Assembly (NCBI GenBank): GCA_964558295.1 | Contig: CAZLDQ010000133.1 | Location: 1 to 16,391, forward strand | Direction: 5' to 3' | DNA length: 16,391 nt | Source of the DNA: JBDKTH01 sp964558295 | GTDB taxonomy: Bacteria > Planctomycetota > Planctomycetia > Pirellulales > Thermoguttaceae | Translations under genes and position numbers: made by a program | Part shown: positions 5,524 through 13,126 of the stretch, piece by piece | How the letters are laid out: every line of letters starts with the position of its first letter | Numbering within the stretch: the stretch's first letter is position 1 | Notes under the pieces: generated by a model | What the model was told of the DNA's origin: nothing | What the model saw: only the letters and a program-made list of their open reading frames with translations | Databases searched by the model: none

Positions 5524-7077
5524 ATGACGAGTCTGTTGGCCATTTCTCTCGTGACGCTGACCATGGGCGCGGTGGGGACGGCGCCCGACGCCCCGCTGAT
5601 GATTGGCAATCGGCGCGAGCTGTTGGTCGATGATTATCTGATAGACAAGTTGTCGGGCGGCGCCCGCTTGCAGCTCCATCGTCCCGTGCCACGCGAAGTT
5701 GTGCTCCGGACTGATGCACCCTGGGAAGGAAACGCCTGTGGCTACCCGAGTGTCTTTCAGGACGGCAAGCTCTATCGGATGTACTATCATGGCTTGCACT
5801 ACCGGCACGGGGGCAAGCCGGCCGAAACCCGGGCGGACCATCCGGCCAACCTCTGCTATGCGGAGAGCGACGACGGTATTCATTGGCGGCGTCCGAACCT
5901 GGGGCTGTGCGAGTTTGACGGCTCGACGAAGAACAATATCGTGCTAGTTCCGAAGAGCGTGGTGGCGATCAAGGGGGATCCGGCCCATACGGCCGTGTTC
6001 AAGGACGCTAATCCCGACTGTCCGGCCGATGCCCGCTACAAGTGCGTGATCGTCGGCAAGCCGCACGGCCTGTACCTGCTCAAGTCGGCCGATGGAGTGC
6101 GTTTTAGTATTCTCTCTGACAAGCCTATGATTACCCAAGGGGCTTTTGACTCGCAGAACCTGGCCTTCTGGGATCCGGTGCGCCAGGAGTATCGCGCCTA
6201 TTGGCGAATTTTTACGGAAGGGACGACTGATGGCACGACCTGGGCTCCGGCTGGGCTGCGTGCGATCCGTACGGCCACTTCCAAGGATTTGCGGACTTGG
6301 TCTGCACCGGCCGATGTCACGTATGTCGCTTCACCGCCTCAGCACCTTTACACCAATCAGATTCAACCCTACTACCGGGCGCCTCACATCTTCATGGGCT
6401 TTCCGATGCGTTACACGGATCGTGGCTGGTCCGACTCGATGCGGGCCCTGCCAGGTCTTGAAGAACGGGAGGCCCGGGCCAAAGTGAGCCCGCGCTATGG
6501 GACGGTGGTGACCGATGGGCTGTTCATGACCAGTCGGGACGGAGTGCGATTCCATCGCTGGAACGAGGCTTTCCTCCGTCCTGGCCCGCGGCACCAGGGC
6601 TCCTGGGTTTATGGCGACAATTTGATCTTCTGGGGCATGGTCGAAACGGCCTCCAGTCTGGGCGAAGCTCCCAACGAACTATCGCTCTATGCCCCGGAAC
6701 ACTACTGGCAGGGGGAGGCTGTTGAGTTCCGCCGCCTGACGTTACGGATCGACGGTTTCGTTTCCCTTGCGGCCCCGGCCCAAGGCGGCGAACTGGTGAC
6801 CAAGCCTCTGGTCTTCGACGGCGCAAGCCTGACGCTCAACCTGGCCACTTCCGCCGCCGGAAGCCTCCAGGTTGAAATCCAAGACGTCGCTGGCAAGCCA
6901 CTCCCGGGTTACTCGTTGGCTGATTGTCCCGAGATTTTTGGGGACGAATTGGCTCGGGTGGTCCGCTGGCGCAACGGCAGCGACCTTCGGGCCCTGTCAG
7001 GCAAAACGGTCCGTCTGCGGTTTGTCTTGCATGACGCTGACCTCTATGCGTTTCAGTTCGTGCCTTCGTCACAGTAG
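5524..7077 (+). CDS. Exported five-bladed beta-propeller glycoside-hydrolase-like protein
   Basis: This is a 517-residue protein with AGGAG 7 bases before ATG 5524. The N-terminus (MTSLLAISLVTLTMGAVGTA) is a short signal peptide. The mature part starts with the NRRELLVDDYLIDKLSG motif typical of a large planctomycete/verrucomicrobial family. It then shows propeller-blade repeats such as DGKLYRMYYHG, NLCYAESDDGIHWRRPNLGL, FWDPVRQEYRAYWR and TSRDGVRFHRWNEAF, like GH32/GH43/GH117-type propellers. From about residue 420 a beta-sandwich tail begins (LVTKPLVFDGASLTLNL onward). This suggests secreted or periplasmic binding or cleavage of glycans. Catalytic residues cannot be assigned, and members of this family are often only called hypothetical. 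It converges with the GH42-like gene on the opposite strand, with 150 bp between them. Confidence 0.8.
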   Translation: MTSLLAISLVTLTMGAVGTAPDAPLMIGNRRELLVDDYLIDKLSGGARLQLHRPVPREVVLRTDAPWEGNACGYPSVFQDGKLYRMYYHGLHYRHGGKPAETRADHPANLCYAESDDGIHWRRPNLGLCEFDGSTKNNIVLVPKSVVAIKGDPAHTAVFKDANPDCPADARYKCVIVGKPHGLYLLKSADGVRFSILSDKPMITQGAFDSQNLAFWDPVRQEYRAYWRIFTEGTTDGTTWAPAGLRAIRTATSKDLRTWSAPADVTYVASPPQHLYTNQIQPYYRAPHIFMGFPMRYTDRGWSDSMRALPGLEEREARAKVSPRYGTVVTDGLFMTSRDGVRFHRWNEAFLRPGPRHQGSWVYGDNLIFWGMVETASSLGEAPNELSLYAPEHYWQGEAVEFRRLTLRIDGFVSLAAPAQGGELVTKPLVFDGASLTLNLATSAAGSLQVEIQDVAGKPLPGYSLADCPEIFGDELARVVRWRNGSDLRALSGKTVRLRFVLHDADLYAFQFVPSSQ

Positions 7078-7101
7078 GAGGCACGCATTGTCCACGTCTG
7101 A

Positions 7102-7137
7102 TGAGGGAACCGCCACCAGACGCGCGGCACAAGTGCC
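7102..7137. repeat. Dispersed palindrome-containing repeat, copy A
   Basis: Aligns with 10391-10428 in the same orientation, with a 2-base gap and two or three substitutions. The shared core is CGCCACCA, one variable base, then ACGCGCGGCACAAGTGCC. Within it CGGCAC and GTGCCG (7125-7138) form a hairpin around AA. It lies between the two convergent enzyme genes. Confidence 0.75.
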
Positions 7138-7227
7138 GTGGCCGAACGGTTCCCCGGTCTGTTCATCGGAAAACCGTGTTGCTGCAAAATGCGGCGTGCA
7201 AGTCCGCCGGCTGAACGGGCTTGATCT

Positions 7228-10200
7228 TCACTCCAGCACAAATACTCGTGTGGCGCGGTCGGGAAACGTTGCCTGGAAGCGGTCGATTGCTACGCCCAAC
7301 GTCTCGCCGGAGTAGAGGTCACGAACCTTGGCCTTGCGCGGCAGCCGGATGGTCCGTGTGCCGGGTTCTTTGACGCTGACGGCCAAGAGGTCGCGCGAGG
7401 CCCAGACGACGTCTTCAGTGTCAATGTAGAGATGGACGCCGCCGCGCTGAGCAATGCGTCTGAGGAGCGACGACGGCAAAAGCGGGGCGGCGGAATGGAT
7501 CGCGGTCCAGTTCTGGTGCTCCTTGACGACCAAGCCGGGCTTGCCGTCGGGGAGGGTGCCGAGGACGGTCGTGTTCGGGTCGTCGGCGTAGACCACTGGC
7601 TGCGTCTTGGGGCCGCCACCGTATGCGATGCCGTCCAGGCCGGCGGTTAACGCATGCTTTCCGTTGAGGGTAACTTGAAGAACGTTTGGCTCCTGTGACG
7701 TCTTCAGCCGGATACCGGTCAGGTCGGTCATGGCCGACTCGTCGAGTTGGCCGTTGCGATAGAGTCCCGAAGCCCAGCAGAAGACGAGGACATGGCCATT
7801 GCGTTTCAAGGCGTCGATTGCCCGGCGATCGGCTTCGCTCGGGGCGAAACTGGTGGCGACCACGAAGACTTTGTGGCGGGTGAGTTTAGGCAGGTCCTCG
7901 CTCAGGTAGTGTCCTACGGGAGCGCCAAGGCGGTGTAAGGCGGGCAGTTGTCCCAAGAGCAACGAGTGTCCCAGGGGATCGGCCACGCGCAGATAGGTGA
8001 GGCTCGTTTCGTCGACGACCAGGGCCACTTCGTCGGCCGGCGAGCGGTCCAAGGCCAAGGCTTCTGTGGCGTTTTGAGCGAGTTGGCCAATTCGGGTCAT
8101 CAGACGGGGATTGTCATAACGCTTGGCCCCCACGTCGAACCACCACTGGGCCGAGCCGTGGACCAGGCAGTGCCCGAGTTCTTTGTCTTGTTGGATCAGA
8201 TCGCCCTCGATGTTGGCCGGTTTTCCCCAGGTGCCGAGCTCGCCGGGGGCTAGCGACGTACGCACGTCGTTTTCGTCGAACCAAAGCTTGCCATGAAGTT
8301 GGACGCTCCCCAAGAGCGACATGAAATGGCAGGTTCCCTCGCCGCCCAACTGGCGGAAGGCATAGCTGGTCGGGCTGCACAAGAAATCGACGTCTGGCGA
8401 GGCGAGCACTTTCCCAAGGGCCAAGTGGCCGGCGTTTTGCTGTCGCTGCTCGCCGCACAACTGGAGCAGGTAACCGTAGAAGACGCCGACTATCTTCTCG
8501 CGCCGTGTGAGGTCTTTGACCGTCTTGGCGTAGAACGAGATCGTATCGGCCACGAGTGCCGAGTGGTATTGGTAATAGTCGATGGCTTGCTGTTCCTTCG
8601 ACGGATCACGCAGCGAACCCAAGCCGGCTTGCTGCCGCTGGGCTTTGGTCGGAATTGCGGCCGAGGCGAAGGTTACGCTAGGGTCGCCCCAGGCGGCCTG
8701 GAGTCGCTCGGCGGTTTGATACTTTGCTTCGAGCCACTTGCGGAATCGGGCCAGATTGACTGGGGAATAGTCGACCCATTCGCGTTCGTTCGCGCCCCAC
8801 ATCATCCATTCTTCGGTGGTGCCGGAGGCGATGTGGTAGCCCACGACGCGGTCGGAGTAAGGTGACGTCTCGATATGGGCGATCAGCCGCTTTAGTCCCT
8901 CGGCGGTGGCGTCACGCCACGTCTGCGAGGCCCAGCTAGGCGCCGGCTTTCCGCCGGAATGGATGAACGGAACATGGGTGCCATTTTCAGCTTCCATGCG
9001 CACGACATCCTCGGGATGCTGCTCGGTCCACCACATCGGCGCGTGCACATAGAGCCGGGGGAAGAAATAGGCGTTCGGATTGGCTTCCAAGAGCATCATT
9101 ACGCGCTGGTCGAACTGCGAGTAGTCGTAGGTATCGGGGGCGGTCCAGACGGTTTTCGACAAGTTGTAGCCCGATTCGGTCGGTGTGCCGCAGAAGGTGA
9201 AGAGGTCGATGCCTGCCTTGGTGAAGTCGCGGAACACGGCTAGGGTCGGGCGGTAGGTGGCCCAGGCCATGCCGTTGTGCGGTTTCCCATTGATAAACAA
9301 GGTCGGTGTCCCGTGGTAGTGCCTCACTTCGGCCGTTGTCTTGCCGGGCGTTCGTTGTTTGACGGTCGCCAGACAAACCGCGTCAGTCACTTCTTTGCCT
9401 TGGCGATGGATCCTTGCTTCGCCCAATCGCAAGGCGACGGAGAACCGGCCGCCAAAGGCATAGGTTGGTACTCGAAGCTCGACTTTCTCCAGGTCGACCC
9501 GCTGGCCTGCGGGCACTTGCGCTAGCGTGACGGGAAGCTTGATCGGCAGGCGGAACGATTCTTGCCCGTCGCGATGCAGCGACAAGTAGACGTCGTTCTC
9601 CTTGCAGGCTTTGTTGAGGGTGAAACTCAGAGAGACGAGCAATGTCTGGCCGGCTGAGATGGTTTCAGGCATCTCGAAGCGAAGCAGATTAGCCACGGGA
9701 CGGTCGGGACGCACAACCTCCACGCGGCCGATCCGCAGCTTATACTCGGTTCCTGGCCGGACGTCGAACGCGATTAGAGTGAACGAAGCAAGCGGAAAGC
9801 TCAGTTGTCCATCCGGATCGTGCGACCAGGAAGCCGCCTTCCAGTCATTGCGAGGAAACTCGACCCACTGCCAATCGGCTCCTTGGGCCAGCGGCACTTG
9901 GCCGGCTGTCCAGTCCGCGCCACTCTCATCGCGCACCTTACTGGCCAACCGGAACGCGGCTCCGTCGTTTTTCACTTGGACCCGGATCAGCTGGAAATCG
10001 CGAGCGATCGGGCGCGTCAAAAAGAGGTCGTTGAACGTTACCCCTCTGGAGACAAACCGCCAGACGAGCGCCGGCGGGGATCACTCGCTCTTCACTTCGC
10101 TGGCGGACAGTTCCTTGGTCAGCCGCGTTTCGTCGCGTGCCGTGGTCCAGAGGCTGGCGTCGGTGCCGTCGAACAGGACTTCCGTTTCCATGGCCGGCAG

Positions 10201-10254
10201 CGAAACGCACAGGAGCAATCCAAGGAGCAATCCGGTCAAGAGTCTGCGAATCAT
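7228..10254 (-). pseudogene. GH42-like exported glycoside hydrolase broken by an in-frame TGA
   Basis: One continuous frame of about 1008 codons is interrupted by a single TGA at 10083-10081 (codon 58). The real start is ATG 10254, with AGAGGA about 7 bases upstream. It gives a signal peptide (MIRRLLTGLLLGLLLCVSLP, cut near PAM) and a jelly-roll-like domain that continues across the TGA: LFDGTDASLW before it, ALVWRFVSRGVTFNDLFL after it. A clan GH-A barrel spans about residues 310-690, with a probable acid/base Glu481 or Glu482 in ASGTTEEWMMWG and a probable nucleophile Glu661 in KLWFDENDVRTS. A glutamine-amidotransferase-like trimerisation domain (about 740-850) and a C-terminal beta-sandwich follow, as in beta-galactosidase-type enzymes. 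The rest is undamaged, so the stop is recent, a sequencing error, or read through. The part after the TGA has only a TTG (10020) as an early start, with no signal peptide. Confidence 0.75.
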
Positions 10255-10342
10255 CGGAGGGTCCTCTTCGGGAGAATCGTTTGTGGAGAGGCTGCCGGCC
10301 TTGGGATGGCGTGGGCAGAGGGGGAAAGCGATCATTTGAGGA

Positions 10343-10438
10343 TACCATGCCGTGGGACGGCATGGTAGATGGTGGCGAAAAAGGGGCTTCTGAGGGAGAC
10401 TCGCCACCAAACGCGCGGCACAAGTGCCCGCGCGTTGG
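10343..10438. repeat. Cluster of three stem-loops upstream of the GH42-like gene
   Basis: The 11-bp perfect stem TACCATGCCGT/ACGGCATGGTA (10343-10367, 3-nt loop) is followed by GGTGGCGA/TCGCCACC (10371-10378 with 10401-10408). A third hairpin around GGCACAAGTGCC has arms reaching from CCAAACGCGCG to CGCGCGTTGG (10407-10438). The last two overlap the dispersed repeat. It lies in the 5' region of the minus-strand enzyme gene, about 90 to 185 bases before its start codon. Confidence 0.75.
10391..10428. repeat. Dispersed palindrome-containing repeat, copy B
   Basis: Second copy of the repeat found at 7102-7137, same orientation, about 3.3 kb away. The pair brackets the GH42-like gene. Here the hairpin is longer than in copy A because the bases after GTGCC also pair with the left arm, apart from small bulges. 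Confidence 0.75.
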
Positions 10439-10459
10439 ACGGGCTGGCGCATGTTCGTC

Positions 10460-10485
10460 AAAACCCGGGGGGAGCACGCTCCGGG
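10460..10485 (-). terminator. Probable intrinsic terminator of the TonB-YfiR-kinase operon
   Basis: Read on the minus strand just after the kinase stop, CCCGGAGC pairs with GCT plus CCGGG (with four bulged C), followed by TTTT (10463-10460). A GC stem plus a T-run five bases past the TAG supports a terminator, although the bulge weakens it. Confidence 0.45.
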
Positions 10486-10489
10486 CTCA

Positions 10490-12424
10490 CTAATGCGACT
10501 TTGTGACCGGTGACAGTTGGGCCAGATGTTCGCCGGAGAGGTAATGGGCTACGGCGGTGAGTAGCTTCTGGCGATCGATGGGTTTGGTGAGGTAGTCGTT
10601 GCAGCCGATGTCGAGACACTTCTGACGATCCGAGGTCATGGCATGCGCAGTCAGTGCGACGATCGGACCTTGATAGCCGGCTGCTCGGAGGCGGGCGGTG
10701 GCCTCGTAGCCGTCGATGATCGGCATTTGCATATCCATTAGGATCAGGTCGAAAGGGGGGGCTGAGGCACCGGCCTCCGGTTGGGGCATGGCCTTGGCGA
10801 GGGCTTCTTGGCCGTTTTCGGCGAGTGTGACTGTAGCCCCCGCCTTGCGGAGAAGAAAGGCGATCAACCGCTGGTTGTCCAGGCCATCTTCGACCAGGAG
10901 GATATGGCCGGAGAGCGAGGGGAGGAAGTCCTTTTGCCGTTGTGGTGCGGGTTGAACCCCCAGCACGGCTTCGCTCGAACCTTGGAGCCAGTTGACTCCG
11001 GTCAAGGGGCCGGGGTCAATGGTCAAGCGGAAGGTTGTTCCCTGGTTGGGTACGCTTTCGACGGCAATGTCTCCTCCGAGGGCTTGTGCCAGCCGTTTGC
11101 TGATTGCCAAGCCCAAGCCTGTTCCCCCGTATTTCCGGCTCGTTGAGGTATCGCCTTGGGTGAACGGCTGAAAGAGGGCCTGGAGTTGGGAGGGACTCAT
11201 TCCGATTCCCGTATCGATTACGGAGAATTGGAGGCGTGCAGGGATGTCGGGGGTTGCGACGAACCGGGTGACCAGACGAACGCGGCCGGTTTCGGTAAAC
11301 TTGATCGCGTTTCCCAGCAGATTGATGAGGATCTGCCGCAAGCGGGTCGGATCAGTCTGGACGGTTTCGGGCATGACGCCCTCATAAACCACCTCCAGCC
11401 CGATCTTCTTCGCCTCAGCGCGAACTCGCATCAGCGAAAAGACTTCGCTGATCAACTGGACCGGTGAACAGGAGAGCTTTTCCACGGTTAATTTGCCCGA
11501 TTCGATCCGCGAGAGGTCGAGGATGTCGTTGATCACTTCAAGGAGGTGTTCCCCGTTTCGCTTGATGGTTAACGCGGCGTTGAGGCTCTCGTCGTCACGG
11601 AGGTTTTCCAAGAGAATGTCGGCGTAGCCGAGGATGGCGGTCATCGGCGTGCGGATTTCATGGCTCATATTGGCGAGGAACTCGCTCTTGGCGTTGTTCG
11701 CGCGGCGCAGTGCGGCCTCGGAGGCATTGATCCGATCGAGCATCGTGTTGAAGGCCTGGAACAAAGTGCCCAGTTCATCATGGGCGTCGCGTGTGACACG
11801 AGCCGAGTAGTCGCCCCCAGTGGAGATATGCCGGGCGGTATCGGCCAGTTCGAGGATGGGGGCGGAGACGGCTCGCTGGAGTTTGACCGACAGAAAAATC
11901 GAGGCGCCCAACGAGCAGATCGCAGTGATCAGCACCACGCTAGCATGTTTCCAGAGTTGGCGATACATGTCATCCATGCTGGATACGAGGCAGAGGGTGC
12001 CGACGACGTTGCCGTCATCCACGACCGGTTGTACGAGTTCCAACTCGCCGGCCGGGGTGAAGCGATGACTGGCTTCGTCTTGCCGTGGCATCACCGACGG
12101 CGCCGGCGGGGCCCCGGGCTGAACATAAGCGGCCAAGAGGCTGCCATCGCCGTTGTGGAGGCTGGCCCTTCGAATGGTCGGCTGACTGTGGAAGGCGTCC
12201 AGTAGGCGTTCGGCGGCGACCGCATCGCGAAACGTAAGTACTGCACTGCTGTTGAAGGCGAGGGTTTGTGCCTGGGCTTCCAGCTGGGCAATCTTGCTGG
12301 TACGGATCATGCTTACGTCGTTGACAACGAATCCCAAGCAGGCCAAAAAGAGCGCCGCACAGCCGGAGGCCGTGCTGAGCAAGACGAGCTTCCTTTTGAT
12401 TGACAAGTCACGAAGCCAACGCAT
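10490..12424 (-). CDS. CHASE8-like/HAMP hybrid sensor histidine kinase with receiver domain
   Basis: A 644-residue protein from ATG 12424, chosen because GGAAGGAA ends 5 bases upstream. An alternative ATG at 12466 overlaps the YfiR stop (ATGA) and adds 14 residues. TM1 is about 13-36. The periplasmic domain (LEAQAQTLAFNSSAVLTFRD, LLDAFHSQPTIRRASLHNGD) has the CHASE8 pattern seen in YfiN-type cyclases. TM2 is about 160-180, then HAMP to about 236. HisKA has His255 in ANMSHEIRTP, and HATPase has GNAIKF (Asn372), DTGIGM and GGTGLGLAI. The C-terminal receiver has Asp513, the phospho-acceptor Asp564 in LILMDMQMP, and Lys614 in YLTKP. It lacks a GGDEF, an HPt domain or a DNA-binding output, so phosphate must pass to an unlinked partner. 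Last gene of a three-gene operon. The periplasmic partner is probably the YfiR-family protein upstream. Confidence 0.9.
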   Translation of the reverse strand: MRWLRDLSIKRKLVLLSTASGCAALFLACLGFVVNDVSMIRTSKIAQLEAQAQTLAFNSSAVLTFRDAVAAERLLDAFHSQPTIRRASLHNGDGSLLAAYVQPGAPPAPSVMPRQDEASHRFTPAGELELVQPVVDDGNVVGTLCLVSSMDDMYRQLWKHASVVLITAICSLGASIFLSVKLQRAVSAPILELADTARHISTGGDYSARVTRDAHDELGTLFQAFNTMLDRINASEAALRRANNAKSEFLANMSHEIRTPMTAILGYADILLENLRDDESLNAALTIKRNGEHLLEVINDILDLSRIESGKLTVEKLSCSPVQLISEVFSLMRVRAEAKKIGLEVVYEGVMPETVQTDPTRLRQILINLLGNAIKFTETGRVRLVTRFVATPDIPARLQFSVIDTGIGMSPSQLQALFQPFTQGDTSTSRKYGGTGLGLAISKRLAQALGGDIAVESVPNQGTTFRLTIDPGPLTGVNWLQGSSEAVLGVQPAPQRQKDFLPSLSGHILLVEDGLDNQRLIAFLLRKAGATVTLAENGQEALAKAMPQPEAGASAPPFDLILMDMQMPIIDGYEATARLRAAGYQGPIVALTAHAMTSDRQKCLDIGCNDYLTKPIDRQKLLTAVAHYLSGEHLAQLSPVTKSH

Positions 12425-12462
12425 GACGGTTCCTTCCACATCGATCGAGGACTGCGCAGCAG

Positions 12463-13020
12463 TCATGTTCCCCCGACAAACCGGGCCAGGCTCAGGAGCC
12501 GGGCATCAATCTCCAATCCTTGAGATCTTGCGGTATCCATGTTGATCTCAAACCGTACGGTATCGCCGCTCACGAAGAAGTTGACGGTCCCACCTTGGGC
12601 GGCGAAACCGGGGACTTCGCCAACCAGGAGTACGGGCTTGCCGCGAAAGCGAGCGATTGCCGCAGCTTGTTCGTCCGGAGGCACGCTTTTGGCGATGAAG
12701 AGCATGTGGCAGGGACGGTAGCCCTGCAACGAGGCAAAACGGCGCACGACAATTGTCCGTCCCTGGACTTTCTTCAGTTGGGCGATCTGGTCGATCGCCG
12801 CCCCCAAGGGGTCTTCCCCCAAGATGCCGATGACAAACGGCGAGGGACCGGCGTCGAAGGCCGTCGACGGCCAAGTGACATAACGTCCGAAGCTATACAG
12901 ATAGACCGCCTTGACATTGTATTCCTGGCGCGGATCGATCATCTCCTGGCCCGGAGAGCTTTGCCCGAGCACCGCCGTGAGGAGTCCCAGGCCCAGTACG
13001 GCAAGCTGCCACCGGCGCAT
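12463..13020 (-). CDS. YfiR-family (DUF4154) periplasmic protein
   Basis: 185 residues from ATG 13020. A TTG at 13104 would extend it by 28 residues but would bury the signal peptide. Residues 1-25 (MRRWQLAVLGLGLLTAVLGQ) are a Sec signal peptide. The mature protein begins with the family hallmark EYNVKAVYLYSFGRYVTWP (from about 33), then FVIGILGEDPLG, GRTIVVRRF and CHMLFIAKSV, ending in a beta-rich part (GTVNFFVSGDTVRFEINMD). In Pseudomonas, YfiR is a periplasmic repressor that binds the CHASE8 domain of the cyclase YfiN. The mature form here has one cysteine (in PCHML), so the disulfides described for Pseudomonas YfiR cannot form within one chain. Its stop overlaps an ATG of the kinase, and the true kinase start follows 39 bases later. 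It lies between receptor and kinase, which suggests it carries the signal across the periplasm. Confidence 0.85.
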   Translation of the reverse strand: MRRWQLAVLGLGLLTAVLGQSSPGQEMIDPRQEYNVKAVYLYSFGRYVTWPSTAFDAGPSPFVIGILGEDPLGAAIDQIAQLKKVQGRTIVVRRFASLQGYRPCHMLFIAKSVPPDEQAAAIARFRGKPVLLVGEVPGFAAQGGTVNFFVSGDTVRFEINMDTARSQGLEIDARLLSLARFVGGT

Positions 13021-13126
13021 GAACAGGCGTCGCCCCTGTGCCGTACGATGGCGTTGGGACGTGCCAAGCTCGCAGCGGTTCGACTTGGGAATCGATCGGT
13101 TCAATGCGTTTCTTGGGGTGATGGGG

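Noticed and set aside
10081..10083. TGA as a selenocysteine codon
   Set aside because: A weak CCGCC/GGCGG pairing follows, but the site is in an N-terminal beta-sandwich far from catalysis and there is no sign of a redox role. A nonsense change or error is simpler.
9602..10339. Plus-strand open frame of 245 codons over the TGA site
   Set aside because: It is a shadow of the GH42-like gene. It has no family-like motifs, and its start lies inside the conserved N-terminal domain of that gene.
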